Of a stretch of DNA of 64,000 nucleotides, positions 1 to 9,302 are shown one piece after another. This DNA comes from Mycolicibacterium grossiae (lineage in GTDB: Bacteria; Actinomycetota; Actinomycetes; Mycobacteriales; Mycobacteriaceae), in assembly GCF_008329645.1 (NCBI RefSeq), contig NZ_CP043474.1, positions 5,208,001 to 5,272,000 on the forward strand, in the 5' to 3' direction. Numbering within the stretch: position 1 is the first letter of the stretch; the number at the start of each line of letters is the position of its first letter. Position numbers and translations under genes: made by a program. The notes below the pieces were generated by a model. The model saw only the letters and a program-made list of their open reading frames with translations, searched no databases and was not told the DNA's origin.

Positions 1-534
1 CAGCCACTGGTACACGTCGAGGTGGCCCGCCATGGGGTGCTCCGGCGGCAACCGGTCCGGACCGTCGGGACCGATCTCGAGCATGGTCCCCAGCGCCAGC
101 CGCACGTCGTTGACCGCGGCCGCCCAGCAGTGCGCGTCGTCCTCGCTCAGGTCGAACTTCCCGCCGGACGCCGGCAGCGTGTCCAGGAGACGTTGCGCCG
201 CTTGCCTCTTCGCGTCGATGATCTCCGGCTCGTGCAGGCTGCGCAGCGCCGCGTTCAAACTCTCCGCGGTCCCCGAACCCGCGGGATGCTCGCGCGCGGG
301 CCGGTAGAAGTCCGGCAGCAACCGCCGCATCGTATCGTCCTCGGGCGGTGTCGAATTGCCCGTCCGCATGCCGGTCAGCTCCTCCAATTCGTCTCGCGGC
401 GAATCGGATTCGCGATCGGCGAGCATGTCGAGCAGCGAAGTGACGAGGTTGCGCAGCAGCGCGGCCTCGTGCGCCGCCAGCGCCGACCGGTAGCGGGCAC
501 CGTCAGCCGTCTCGACCCGCTTCCACTTGCGCAC
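1..534 (-). CDS. DUF2017 family protein (3' end cut by window edge)
   Basis: I read 178 codons from a GTG at 534 to the window edge with no stop, so the C-terminus is missing. The protein starts VRKWKRV, is rich in Leu, Ala, Glu and Arg, and contains the DUF2017-like stretches LAAHEAALLRNL near residue 20 and LDVYQWL near the last visible residues. It begins 18 nt after clpS on the same strand. That clpS-DUF2017 pairing is the usual order in mycobacteria (Rv1331-Rv1332 from memory). The family has no established biochemical function; a regulatory role linked to ClpS is inferred only from position. The GTG is chosen because it follows a purine-rich GGGGACTCACGGG stretch and leaves the expected N-terminus. 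Confidence 0.8.
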   Translation of the reverse strand, partial: MRKWKRVETADGARYRSALAAHEAALLRNLVTSLLDMLADRESDSPRDELEELTGMRTGNSTPPEDDTMRRLLPDFYRPAREHPAGSGTAESLNAALRSLHEPEIIDAKRQAAQRLLDTLPASGGKFDLSEDDAHCWAAAVNDVRLALGTMLEIGPDGPDRLPPEHPMAGHLDVYQWL

Positions 535-552
535 CCCGTGAGTCCCCGAGCC

Positions 553-855
553 TCAGCGATCCTGCTGCATCGACGCCCACAGGCCGGCCGCGTGGAGCTT
601 GGACACGTCGACCTCCATCGACTCGCGCGTGCCGGACGAGACCACGGCCTTCCCCTCCTCGTGCACCTGCAACATCAGCTTGGTGGCGTGCGGCTCGCTG
701 TAGCCGAACAGCTTCTGGAAGACGTAGGTCACGTACGACATCAGGTTCACCGGATCGTCCCAGACGATGGTCACCCAGGGCTTGTCGGTGCCCTCCACCG
801 TCTCGACGGCACGCTCCTCGCTGGTACCCGGACGGGTCCGCGCTGGGGTGACCAT
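553..855 (-). CDS. clpS: ATP-dependent Clp protease adaptor ClpS
   Basis: This 100-residue protein is the N-end rule adaptor that delivers substrates to ClpC1/ClpA-ClpP in the cytoplasm. The core WVTIVWDDPVNLMSYVTYVF (residues 27-46) carries the conserved D-D-P-x-N-x-M residues that form the N-degron pocket, and VHEEGKAVV (near 64) matches the second conserved block. The length is normal for actinobacterial ClpS. The flexible N-terminal arm (residues 1-25) is Thr/Glu/Arg rich. It is transcribed divergently from pncB and followed by the DUF2017 gene. A TAAGCT box 7 nt upstream of the ATG suggests a leaderless transcript. Confidence 0.95.
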   Translation of the reverse strand: MVTPARTRPGTSEERAVETVEGTDKPWVTIVWDDPVNLMSYVTYVFQKLFGYSEPHATKLMLQVHEEGKAVVSSGTRESMEVDVSKLHAAGLWASMQQDR

Positions 856-862
856 GTCGCCA

Positions 863-868
863 AGCTTA
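863..868 (-). promoter_or_regulatory. putative -10 box of leaderless clpS
   Basis: TAAGCT on the minus strand ends 7 nt before the clpS ATG (855). It fits the mycobacterial TANNNT -10 consensus, and transcription would begin at or next to the start codon. No ribosome-binding site is visible. Inference only. Confidence 0.5.
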
Positions 869-886
869 GCGAGTCGTCACAGCCGC

Positions 887-892
887 TACGGT
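887..892 (+). promoter_or_regulatory. putative -10 box of leaderless pncB
   Basis: TACGGT ends 7 nt before the GTG at 900, and no Shine-Dalgarno sequence is visible in between. It is divergent to the clpS box at 863-868, so the two promoters sit almost back to back. Confidence 0.5.
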
Positions 893-899
893 TGGGCGT

Positions 900-2207
900 G
901 TGAGCGCGGCGCTGCTGACCGACAAGTACGAGTTGACCATGCTGGCTGCGGCCCTGCGCAACGGCACGGCGCACCGGCGGACGACGTTCGAGTTGTTCGC
1001 CCGGCGGCTGCCCGACGGACGCCGCTACGGCGTGGTGGCCGGCACCGGCCGGCTCGTCGAGACGCTCGCCGACTTCACCTTCGACGCGGCGGCCCTGGAC
1101 CTGGTCGGAGGATTCCTCGACGCCGACACGCTGGCCTACCTCGCCGACTACCGCTTCTCCGGCGACGTGGACGGCTACCCCGAGGGCGAGCTGTACTTCC
1201 CCGGCTCTCCGGTGCTCTCGGTGCACGGCACCTTCGCCGAATGCGTGATCCTCGAGACGCTCGCCCTGTCGATCTTCAACCACGACTCGGCGATCGCGTC
1301 GGCCGCGGCGCGCATGGTCAGCGCCGCCGAGGGCAGGCCGCTCATCGAGATGGGCTCGCGGCGCACCCACGAGCAGGCGGCGGTGGCCGCCGCCCGCGCC
1401 GCCTATCTCGCGGGCTTCGCGGGGTCGTCGAACCTCGCGGCCGAACAGCGCTACGGCGTGCCGACCCTCGGCACCAGCGCGCACGCCTTCACGCTGCTGC
1501 ACGCCTCCGCCGACGGACCGGACGAGAAGGCCGCCTTCGCCGCTCAGGTCGAGGCGCTGGGCGTGGGCACCACCCTGCTGGTGGACACCTACGACATCAC
1601 GACCGGCGTGGCCAACGCCATCGCGGTCGCCGGCACCGGCCTCGGCGCGGTCCGCATCGACTCCGGCGAGCTGGGCGTGCTGGTGCGCCAGGTCCGCGAC
1701 CAACTCGACGGGCTGGGCGCCACCGGCACGAAGATCGTCGTCTCCAGCGACCTCGACGAATTCGCCATCGCCGCGCTGCGCGCCGAACCCGTGGACAGCT
1801 ACGGCGTCGGCACGTCGGTGGTGACCGGCTCCGGCGCGCCGACCGCCGGCATGGTCTACAAGCTGGTCGAGGTCGACGGCATCGGCGTCGCCAAGCGCAG
1901 CAGCCACAAGGAGTCGCACGGCGGGCGCAAGCGCGCCACCCGCCTGGCCAAGGAGTCCGGCACCATCGTCGAGGAGATCGTGCACCCCGCCGACGTCGAG
2001 CCCGAGACGCCGCCGGGCCTGGTCGCGCGCACCCTGACCGTCCCGCTGGTCCGCGGCGGCCGACCCGTCGCCGACCCCGATCTGGCCTCGGTCAGGTCGC
2101 GGGTCGCGGCAGGGCTGGGCAGCCTGCCGTGGGACGGGCTCAAGCTGTCCCGCGGCGAGGCCGCCGTCCCGACGCGCATGGTGGCGCCCACCGCCGGACG
2201 CCGCTGA
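900..2207 (+). CDS. pncB: nicotinate phosphoribosyltransferase
   Basis: The product makes nicotinate mononucleotide from nicotinate and PRPP in the NAD salvage pathway. Length (435 aa) and order of motifs fit the family: N-terminal LLTDKYELTMLAAAL, RRTHEQAAVAA near 160, VDTYDITTGVANAIAVA near 230 and VRIDSGELG near 250. VVSSDLDEF and SYGVGTSVVTG form the PRPP/phosphate site. The GTG at 900 is preferred because it follows a TACGGT box directly and gives the family N-terminus. The stop is 4 nt before the dinG start, so the two are probably cotranscribed. It is the counterpart of mycobacterial pncB1 by position. Confidence 0.95.
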   Translation: MSAALLTDKYELTMLAAALRNGTAHRRTTFELFARRLPDGRRYGVVAGTGRLVETLADFTFDAAALDLVGGFLDADTLAYLADYRFSGDVDGYPEGELYFPGSPVLSVHGTFAECVILETLALSIFNHDSAIASAAARMVSAAEGRPLIEMGSRRTHEQAAVAAARAAYLAGFAGSSNLAAEQRYGVPTLGTSAHAFTLLHASADGPDEKAAFAAQVEALGVGTTLLVDTYDITTGVANAIAVAGTGLGAVRIDSGELGVLVRQVRDQLDGLGATGTKIVVSSDLDEFAIAALRAEPVDSYGVGTSVVTGSGAPTAGMVYKLVEVDGIGVAKRSSHKESHGGRKRATRLAKESGTIVEEIVHPADVEPETPPGLVARTLTVPLVRGGRPVADPDLASVRSRVAAGLGSLPWDGLKLSRGEAAVPTRMVAPTAGRR

Positions 2208-2211
2208 CGCC

Positions 2212-4203
2212 GTGCCGGAGGGTCCCCGCGTCCGCCAGCTGCTGGACACCGCCGTCGCCGCACTCGGCGGCGCGGAACGCAGCGGTCAGGTGCAGATGGC
2301 CGAAGCCGTCGAGCACGCCTTGGCCAGCGGCGAGCACCTCGCCGTGCAGGCCGGCACCGGTACCGGCAAGTCGCTGGCCTACCTGGTGCCCGCCATCGCG
2401 CACGCCGTCGAGGCGAATCACCCGGTCGTGGTGTCGACCGCCACCATCGCGCTGCAGCGCCAGCTCGTCGACCGCGACCTGCCGCGGCTCGTCGACGCGC
2501 TGGCCCCCGCCCTACCCCGCCGGCCCGACTTCGCCCTGCTCAAGGGGCGCGGAAACTATTTGTGCCTGAACAAGGTTCACGGTGGCGGCGCCGACGAACC
2601 CGACGACCGGCCGCAGGAGGAACTGTTCGACGCCGTCGCGTCGACCACGTTGGGGCGCGACGTCAAGCGTCTCACCGACTGGGCGTCGGACACCGAGACC
2701 GGTGACCGCGACGAGCTGGTCCCCGGAGTCGCCGACCGGTCCTGGCGACAGGTCAGCGTGTCCGCACGCGAGTGCGTCGGCGCGACGCGCTGCACCTACG
2801 GCCAGGACTGCTTCGCCGAGAAGGCGCGCGCCACCGCAGGCCGCGCCGACGTCGTGGTCACCAACCACGCGCTGCTGGCCATCGACGCGATCTCCGACGT
2901 CAACGTGCTGCCCGAGCACGACATGCTGGTCGTCGACGAGGCCCACGACCTGGTGGACCGCGTGACCAGCGTCGCCACCGCGGAGCTGTCGGCCACGGGA
3001 CTCGGTGTGGCACATCGCCGTTCGGCACGGCTGGTCGATCCCGAGCTGGCGCAACGGCTGGAGGCCGCCATCGCCACGTTCTCCTCCGCGCTGCACGAGG
3101 CCACGCCGGGGCGGATGGACGTCCTCGGCGAGGAGTTGGCGACCGACCTGACCGTGCTGCGCGACGCGGCCGACAAGGTGCGCGTCGCCATCGACACCTC
3201 CCCGGCCGACCCCAAGGCCGCCGCGGCCCGCAACGAGGCGGTCACCGCACTCGTCGAGGTCAGCGACACCGCCAATCGGGTCCTCGACTCGTTCGGCCCC
3301 GCCATTCCCGACCGCACCGAGGTGGTGTGGCTCGACCACGAAGAAGCCCGGGGAACCACCGGCGCCCGCGCCGTCCTGCGCGTGGCACCGCTCTCGGTGG
3401 CCGGCCTGTTGCGCGGCCGCGTCTTCGACCAGTCGACGGTGATCCTCACCTCCGCGACGCTGACGGTCGGTGGCACGTTCGACGCGATGGCGCGGTCCTG
3501 GGGACTGAAGTTCGGCGAGGACGACCCGGGCTCCCCGTGGCGCGGCCTCGACGTGGGATCGCCGTTCTCGCATGCCACTTCGGGGATCCTGTACGTGGCC
3601 GCCCACCTGCCGCCGCCGGGCCGCGACGGCGCCGGGTCGGCCGAGCAGCTCGACGAGATCGCCGGGCTGATCGGCGCCGCGGGTGGCCGCACGCTGGGTC
3701 TGTTCTCGTCGATGCGGGCTGCCCGGGCGACGGCCGAGGTCATGCGCGACCGGCTCGAGACGCCGGTGCTGTGCCAGGGCGAGGACACCACCGCGGCGCT
3801 GGTGCGGCGGTTCGCCGCCGACGAGGAGACCTCCCTGTTCGGCACGCTGTCGCTGTGGCAAGGCGTGGACGTGCCCGGTCCGTCGCTGTCGCTGGTCCTC
3901 ATCGACCGCATCCCGTTCCCGCGGCCCGACGATCCCCTGCTCACCGCGCGGCAGCGGGCGATCGCCGCTCGCGGCGGCAACGGCTTCATGGCGGTGGCCG
4001 CGAGCCATGCCGCCCTGCTGCTCGCCCAGGGCGCCGGCCGGCTGTTGCGCGACGTCGACGACCGCGGCGTGATCGCGGTGCTCGACTCGCGCATGGCCAC
4101 CGCGCGCTACGCCGGCTTCCTGCGGGCGTCCCTGCCGCCGTACTGGGCCACCACGGACGGCGCCCGGGTGCGCGCCGCACTGGAACGCTTGCGGAAGGGC
4201 TGA
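2212..4203 (+). CDS. dinG: DinG-family ATP-dependent DNA helicase
   Basis: A superfamily 2, XPD-like iron-sulfur helicase of 663 aa acting on DNA with 5'-to-3' polarity by family. The Walker A motif AGTGTGKS lies at residues 47-54, and the DEAH box (VVDEAHDL) is near 243. Four cysteines at about 119, 187, 193 and 200 (YLCLN, ECVGATRC, DC) are placed as the 4Fe-4S cluster ligands. Motif V/VI sequences LSLWQGVDVPG and QGAGRLLRD close the C-terminal domain. It follows pncB by 4 nt in the same orientation with a GTG start. Substrates are not determined by the sequence; repair of D-loops or G-quadruplexes is the usual role of the family. Confidence 0.93.
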   Translation: MPEGPRVRQLLDTAVAALGGAERSGQVQMAEAVEHALASGEHLAVQAGTGTGKSLAYLVPAIAHAVEANHPVVVSTATIALQRQLVDRDLPRLVDALAPALPRRPDFALLKGRGNYLCLNKVHGGGADEPDDRPQEELFDAVASTTLGRDVKRLTDWASDTETGDRDELVPGVADRSWRQVSVSARECVGATRCTYGQDCFAEKARATAGRADVVVTNHALLAIDAISDVNVLPEHDMLVVDEAHDLVDRVTSVATAELSATGLGVAHRRSARLVDPELAQRLEAAIATFSSALHEATPGRMDVLGEELATDLTVLRDAADKVRVAIDTSPADPKAAAARNEAVTALVEVSDTANRVLDSFGPAIPDRTEVVWLDHEEARGTTGARAVLRVAPLSVAGLLRGRVFDQSTVILTSATLTVGGTFDAMARSWGLKFGEDDPGSPWRGLDVGSPFSHATSGILYVAAHLPPPGRDGAGSAEQLDEIAGLIGAAGGRTLGLFSSMRAARATAEVMRDRLETPVLCQGEDTTAALVRRFAADEETSLFGTLSLWQGVDVPGPSLSLVLIDRIPFPRPDDPLLTARQRAIAARGGNGFMAVAASHAALLLAQGAGRLLRDVDDRGVIAVLDSRMATARYAGFLRASLPPYWATTDGARVRAALERLRKG

Positions 4204-4294
4204 CGAGCGCCGGTCGGCCCCGCTCCCGCGGATCGCTCGCCGGGCCGCGTCGGGTTCTCTATCCTGTGCGCCAGACACGTGCCCCGGGAGGCGC

Positions 4295-5764
4295 GTGACG
4301 GTGCGGAAGGCGGCGCTCGTGGCTCGACGGCACCTGTCGTGTCTCGTGATCGCCGCGGCTACTCTGCTCGCCGGGTGTGCGACCACCACCGTGACCGGTC
4401 ACGCCGTCTCGGTGTTCAACGATCCCTTCCGCGTCGCCGGCCTGCCCGCCACCGACGGACCCACCGGCCTGCGCGACGACGCGCCACCTCCGGACCGCGA
4501 GGTGCTCGGCACCGACGGCAGCGCGATCGACGACCTCGGCGCCCAGGCGATCAGCGACATCGAACGGTTCTGGTCGGACGCCTACCCCGATGCCTTCGGT
4601 GGCACGTTCACCCCGGTCGAGGAGGTGCACTCCTGGGACAGCGCCGGCATCGACGGCGTGTTCTGCGGCTCGAACACCTACGGCCTGGTCAACGCCGGCT
4701 ACTGCTTCGACGACCACCAGATCGGCTGGGACCGCGGCGAATTGCTGCCCGCCCTGCAGCGCGCCAACGGCGACATGGCGGTCTCCATGGTGCTGGCCCA
4801 CGAGTACGGCCACGCCGTGCAGCACCAGGCCGAGCTGGTCACCCCGGACACCCCCACTCTCGTCGGCGAGCAGCAGGCCGACTGCCTGGCCGGCGCCTAC
4901 GTCCGGTGGGTCGCCGAGGGCAACTCCTCGCGGTTCACGGTGAGCACCGCCGACGGGTTGAACAACCTGCTGGCCGCCATGATCGCCTTCCGCGACCCGC
5001 TCCTGGACGAGAGCGACCCCGAGGCGGGCTCCGACGAGCACGGCTCGGCATTCGAACGGGTGTCGGCGTTCCAGTTCGGCTTCAGCGACGGACCGTCGTC
5101 GTGCGCGGCGATCGACGAGCGCGAGATCGACCAGCGCCGCGGTGACCTTCCGGTGCTGCTGCCCGCCGACGAGACCGGCGAACTCCCCGTGACCGAGGAC
5201 TCGGTGCGGTCGGTGGTCGACGCCATGGGCATCCTCTTCCACCCGGCACGCCCACCGGCACTGACCTTCGCGGCGCACGACTGTGCCGACGCCCGCATGC
5301 ACCCGCCGGCCTCCTACTGCCCGGCCGACAACACGATCGTCGTCGACCTCCCCGAACTCGAGGCGGTCGGCACGCCGTCGGACGCCGACGACGGCGGTGG
5401 TCTCGCCAGCGGTGACAACACCGCCTACTCGATCCTGGTGTCGCGCTACATGCAGGCGATCCAGCACGAGCGCGGCGGCACCGGACATCCCGTCGCCCTC
5501 GACACCGCCGAGGCGGCGTTGCGCACCGCGTGCCTGACCGGGGTGGCGACGGTCGAGATGACCGAGGCCATCACCACGACCAACGGGGACACCATCGCCC
5601 TGACCGCCGGCGACGTCGACGAGGCGGTGTCGGGCATCCTCGTCAACGGACTGGTGGCCAGCGACGTCAATGGTGACTCGGTGCCGTCGGGCTTCTCCCG
5701 CATCGACGCGTTCCGGGTCGGCGTCCTCGGTGACGCGGACCGCTGCTTCGCGCGCTTCGACTAG
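4295..5764 (+). CDS. secreted lipoprotein, HExxH zinc metalloprotease (LpqM-like)
   Basis: This 489-aa protein has a lipoprotein signal: basic MTVRKAALVARR, a hydrophobic stretch, then lipobox LAGC with the Cys near residue 28, so it should be lipid-anchored outside the membrane. The HEYGH motif at residues 169-173 is the HExxH zinc site of neutral zinc metallopeptidases, and EQQADCLAGAYV about 25 residues later supplies the probable third ligand Glu. A TATCCT box at 4260-4265 is a likely -10. The GGGAGG at 4286-4291 lies only 3 nt from this GTG but 9 nt from an in-frame GTG at 4301, which may be the true start. It resembles mycobacterial LpqM from memory. The physiological substrate is unknown. 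Confidence 0.85.
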   Translation: MTVRKAALVARRHLSCLVIAAATLLAGCATTTVTGHAVSVFNDPFRVAGLPATDGPTGLRDDAPPPDREVLGTDGSAIDDLGAQAISDIERFWSDAYPDAFGGTFTPVEEVHSWDSAGIDGVFCGSNTYGLVNAGYCFDDHQIGWDRGELLPALQRANGDMAVSMVLAHEYGHAVQHQAELVTPDTPTLVGEQQADCLAGAYVRWVAEGNSSRFTVSTADGLNNLLAAMIAFRDPLLDESDPEAGSDEHGSAFERVSAFQFGFSDGPSSCAAIDEREIDQRRGDLPVLLPADETGELPVTEDSVRSVVDAMGILFHPARPPALTFAAHDCADARMHPPASYCPADNTIVVDLPELEAVGTPSDADDGGGLASGDNTAYSILVSRYMQAIQHERGGTGHPVALDTAEAALRTACLTGVATVEMTEAITTTNGDTIALTAGDVDEAVSGILVNGLVASDVNGDSVPSGFSRIDAFRVGVLGDADRCFARFD

Positions 5765-5778
5765 CGACGCAGCGCGCC

Positions 5779-5831
5779 GTCTCAGTGCAGGACAAGTCTC
5801 AGTGCAAGGCGAGGTCTCAGTGCAGGGCGAG
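5779..5831. repeat. three-copy ~17-bp tandem repeat at the 3' end of the LuxR-type gene
   Basis: Units begin at 5779, 5796 and 5814, all starting GTCTCAGTGCA. The third unit contains the last codons and stop of the minus-strand LuxR gene; the other two are copies of that tail, including its TGA, lying beyond the real stop. Period is 17 then 18 bp. Confidence 0.85.
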
Positions 5832-8414
5832 GTCCCGCAGCCCGGCCCGGCCCGCCACCCCGGCCTTGGCGCTCGCGCGGTAGACGTGGCTCTCGACCGT
5901 CCGCACCGACAGGCACATGGTGTCCGCGATCTCACGGTTCGACATACCGCGGGCGACCAGGACCACGATCTCGCGCTCCCGGTTCGTGAACGGTGCGGCG
6001 AAGTCGGCGCTGACGAGCGCGGGACTGGTCGCACCGCCACAGTCCGAGGCCAGGCGCCGCGCGCGGGCCGCGGCCGTGATGGCGCTGCCCGCCCGGCCGG
6101 CTCGGCGGTGCGACGTCGCGGACTGGGCGGCCGCGTCGGCGGCGGCCAGGCGGTCGCCCATCGCCTCCCAGTGCTTCGAGGCGGTGTCGAGGCCATGCGC
6201 GTCATCGGCGCCCAGCGCGGCGGCGTACCGCGCGGCGGCGGTGGCGCGCGCCGTGCCCAGTTGCGCCGCGAGTTCGGTCAGCCGCTCGAGGGCACCGGCG
6301 TGGTCGAACTGCACCGCAGTCTGCAGGCACCACACCTCACGCGCCCACTGCTGATGATCGCGGGCGCAGTCGGCGGCCGCGAGTGTCAGGGTGCGCGCGT
6401 CGCCGAAGCGCGCCCCGGCGGCGGCGATCCAGGCCTCGGCCAGCAATTCCGACGAGCCGTAGTAGTCGTACGCCGGGTGGTGCAGCGCGCGGGCCGCCTC
6501 GACGGCGCGCGCCGCGGCGTCGAGATCGCCGACCCGGGCCAGTGCCTGTGCCCGGAGGTAGTGGAAGCGGGAAAAGCTGTTGACGCTCAGGAATCCCCGA
6601 CCGATCCAGTCCTGGGGATCGAAGTGGTCGGGGAGGTGGTGCAGGGCCGCACGGAGATCGCCGCCGGCGAGGTGGGCCGCCCCGAGGATCTGCGCGGCGA
6701 CGTCTCGCATCGCCGGCAGCCGGCCGAGCCGGCTGCGGTGGAAGCTCTCGGCCACGTCGAGGGCTTCGGCGACGCGTCCCGAGGCCGCCAGACCGCTCGC
6801 GAGCACCTCGGTGACGGGGCCGCGCAGGTGCGCCCCGTCCTCGTGGGAATTCAGCACCGCCAACGACCGCGTGGCGGCGGCGACCACCCGATCCGGTTGT
6901 CCGAGTTCGCCATAGGCCATGCAGCGGGCGAGGCACGCCATGGTGGTCCCCTGCGAACCGAGGACGCGGTCGTCGACGTCGGCGAGCGTGTCGAGCACCG
7001 CGACGGTGCGCCCCGCCAGGGCGAGCTGGATCGACCGGAACACCAGCAGCTGGTGGCGTCGCTCGCCGCGCTCGGTCAGCAGCGCCTCGTCGACGATGCG
7101 TGTCGCCTCGTCGGGGGCGCGCATCGTCCACAGCGCGTTCATGGCGCGCATGACCACGTCGTTGACGTAGCCGGACCCGGCGTCGCCCACCAGCGGCGCC
7201 TTCGCGAGCGCCGCGTCGACGGAGTCTCCCTCGCTCATCATGAACAGCGACAGCGCGCGCGACACCTGCGCCTGGGCTCCCATCCCGGCGTCCGCGGCGG
7301 CGGCGAACAGCCGCTCGGCGACGTCGAAGTCGAGCAGCGCGTTGGCCGCCCTCGCCGCCGAGAGCATCAGCTCGGGCTCGGGAGCGAGGTCGGAATCAAG
7401 CCACAGCAGTGCGCGTTCGACGAGTCTCGCGGCGCTGCCACCGTCGGCCATCGCCATGGCAACACGGCCTCGCAACCGTCGCAGTCGAGTCGATCCGCAA
7501 CGCGCCCTTCGTATCTCGGCGAACAGCGGATGCCCCACGAACACGTCGTCGCCGGACACGCGAATCAGGCCACGCTGCTCGGCCTCCTCCATGGCGTCCT
7601 GCTCGACGAGCTGCACGAGGCAGCGCCAGTCGACCGGTTCGGCGACGGCGATGACGTCGATGACGTCGCGCACCGCGTCCCGCAGCGCGCCGACCTGCGT
7701 CTCGACGAGTTCGGCCAGGGACCCGGAGACGGCGACGTCGCCGTGCCACCGCAGCGCACCGTCGGTGTCGACCAGGCGTCCGGCAGCGGCCTCCTGTTCG
7801 GCCAGGCGACGGACGAACAGCATGTTGCCCTGCGTCAGGTCCCAGAACCGCCGACTGCAGCGGTCATCGGGTGGCGATTCGAAGGCCGCCGCGAGCACCG
7901 CGGCGACCTGCCGGGGCGCCATCACCTCGACGTCGCGCCACGCGACTCCGCGGTCCTTCCACAACGTGCTCACCGCGTCGGGCACCGGTTCTCCGGTCCG
8001 GACGGTCAGCACGACCTTCGCGGCTCGGGCGTCGACCAGGTGGTGCACGACGAGCGCCGAGAGATCGTCGAGCAGGTGGGCGTCGTCGACGACCACCAGC
8101 ACGCGGCCCGGTGCCGCGCCGGCGATGACCGCCTCGCCCACGTGCCGCACCAGGGCGGCGGGGGTACCGCCTGCGTCGTCGATCCACTGCGCACACGCAC
8201 CCAGTGGCACGGTTCTACCGGTCGCGGTCGCGGCGATGGTCCGGACGCTCCACCCGGCGGCAGCGGCACGCTCGGCCGCCTCGCGGGCGATCCGGGACTT
8301 GCCGACGCCGGCCTTTCCTGCCAGCGCGACGCCGTGTGCGTCCCGGTCGTCGAGCAGCGCCATGACCTCGGCCATGTCCTCGTCGCGCCCGATCATCGGC
8401 CAGTGCTGCGGCAT
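5817..8414 (-). CDS. LuxR-family transcriptional regulator with N-terminal AAA ATPase (LAL type)
   Basis: A large 865-aa regulator. The N-terminal P-loop GKAGVGKS sits near residues 33-40 and the Walker B-like VLVVVDDAHLL near 105, as in STAND/MalT-like ATPases. A long helical middle region, rich in Ala and Leu, resembles TPR-type sensor repeats. The last 60 residues form a LuxR helix-turn-helix (FTNREREIVVLVARGMSNRE, then IADTMCLSVRTVESHV). Such proteins couple ATP hydrolysis and ligand sensing to DNA binding; the ligand and targets cannot be told from the sequence. It is convergent with the LpqM-like gene and directly upstream of an MspA-like gene on the same strand, 52 nt apart. A TATCCT box 6 nt before the ATG suggests leaderless transcription. 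Confidence 0.92.
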   Translation of the reverse strand: MPQHWPMIGRDEDMAEVMALLDDRDAHGVALAGKAGVGKSRIAREAAERAAAAGWSVRTIAATATGRTVPLGACAQWIDDAGGTPAALVRHVGEAVIAGAAPGRVLVVVDDAHLLDDLSALVVHHLVDARAAKVVLTVRTGEPVPDAVSTLWKDRGVAWRDVEVMAPRQVAAVLAAAFESPPDDRCSRRFWDLTQGNMLFVRRLAEQEAAAGRLVDTDGALRWHGDVAVSGSLAELVETQVGALRDAVRDVIDVIAVAEPVDWRCLVQLVEQDAMEEAEQRGLIRVSGDDVFVGHPLFAEIRRARCGSTRLRRLRGRVAMAMADGGSAARLVERALLWLDSDLAPEPELMLSAARAANALLDFDVAERLFAAAADAGMGAQAQVSRALSLFMMSEGDSVDAALAKAPLVGDAGSGYVNDVVMRAMNALWTMRAPDEATRIVDEALLTERGERRHQLLVFRSIQLALAGRTVAVLDTLADVDDRVLGSQGTTMACLARCMAYGELGQPDRVVAAATRSLAVLNSHEDGAHLRGPVTEVLASGLAASGRVAEALDVAESFHRSRLGRLPAMRDVAAQILGAAHLAGGDLRAALHHLPDHFDPQDWIGRGFLSVNSFSRFHYLRAQALARVGDLDAAARAVEAARALHHPAYDYYGSSELLAEAWIAAAGARFGDARTLTLAAADCARDHQQWAREVWCLQTAVQFDHAGALERLTELAAQLGTARATAAARYAAALGADDAHGLDTASKHWEAMGDRLAAADAAAQSATSHRRAGRAGSAITAAARARRLASDCGGATSPALVSADFAAPFTNREREIVVLVARGMSNREIADTMCLSVRTVESHVYRASAKAGVAGRAGLRDLALH

Positions 8415-8420
8415 AGCCGA

Positions 8421-8426
8421 AGGATA
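8421..8426 (-). promoter_or_regulatory. putative -10 box of the leaderless LuxR-type gene
   Basis: TATCCT on the minus strand ends 6 nt before the ATG at 8414, with no Shine-Dalgarno between. Confidence 0.5.
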
Positions 8427-8466
8427 GGGCCGACGCGGCGCGGTCAGCAGCCCGAACGACGTGCGG

Positions 8467-9183
8467 TCACACCATCTTGGTCTCGCCGTAGTACGCCAGG
8501 ATGGCGTCCGACATCTTGGTCGACCGGGTGAGGAACGCGTACGACCGGATGAAGGACTGGCCGACGCAGCCGTCGATCTTCACGTGGAAGTTGCTGATCA
8601 TCACCCACGGCGTCGCGCCCTCGAACTCCTTCTTGGTCACCGGGACGATGTTGACGATGCCGGGTTTCAACCCCACGGCGACGCCGCCGGTGACCGGCGT
8701 GGTGAGCACCGGCACGAGGCCGTCCAGCGCCGGCGACGCCAGGTCCACGCCGGCGAGCCCGACCGACGGCGACGCACCGACCGTGCCGGTCAGCGTCACG
8801 CCGTTCGACGTGCTCATGTCGATGCCACAGCCGATCTGGTAGCCCACCTCGATGGTCCCGGCGGGGATCTCGCCGACGTCCGGTGGGCCGGCGAGCGTCC
8901 CGTCGAAGATCCCACCGACGACGTACTCGCGCGATGACAGGGCGGTGGTCAGCGGCGCATTCGCGATCTGCGTCTCGTCGCGCGCACCGAGTGTCAGGGT
9001 CCAACCGTCGGGGGTGACGGTGGTCTGCGGCGGGGGTGACGGCACCCGGGCGACGCCGTGCTCGACGGGCGCGCCCGCGGTGGGCGGATCGGCGGGATCC
9101 GGTTCGGCGACGGCCGTCGGCACGGTCACGAACGCGATCGACGTGGCCAGGACGACGACGCGGCCGGCGAAACCGATGATCAC
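8467..9183 (-). CDS. MspA-family porin
   Basis: The 238-aa product has an export signal (hydrophobic residues about 8-22, then TAVAEPD) and a mature part with MspA-family features: GWTLTLGARDETQIANAPLT, REYVVGGIFDG, EVGYQIGCGIDM, and the C-terminal IDGCVGQSFIRSYAFL with a conserved Cys. MspA proteins form octameric goblet pores in the mycobacterial outer membrane for hydrophilic nutrients. The mature region has an N-terminal Pro/Asp-rich extension compared with MspA. GTG at 9183 is chosen because GAGGAG lies 6 nt upstream; a longer reading frame to 9237 exists but would spoil the signal peptide. M. tuberculosis has no classical MspA, so this supports a rapid grower. Confidence 0.9.
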   Translation of the reverse strand: MIIGFAGRVVVLATSIAFVTVPTAVAEPDPADPPTAGAPVEHGVARVPSPPPQTTVTPDGWTLTLGARDETQIANAPLTTALSSREYVVGGIFDGTLAGPPDVGEIPAGTIEVGYQIGCGIDMSTSNGVTLTGTVGASPSVGLAGVDLASPALDGLVPVLTTPVTGGVAVGLKPGIVNIVPVTKKEFEGATPWVMISNFHVKIDGCVGQSFIRSYAFLTRSTKMSDAILAYYGETKMV

Positions 9184-9302
9184 GGTGGGCTCCTCGACGA
9201 CCGTCTCGTTCGCTCCGCACGTCGCGGCTCGGTCCATCGGGGAAGATACCGCGCGAAAAGGCCTCCGCTACCGGGCGTTGCGAAATCGTGTCACACGACC
9301 GG

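Noticed and set aside
5670..8531. 953-codon open frame on the plus strand opposite the LuxR-type gene
   Set aside because: Arg/Gly/His-rich, no domain, a GC-rich shadow of the real minus-strand gene, which has Walker and HTH motifs.
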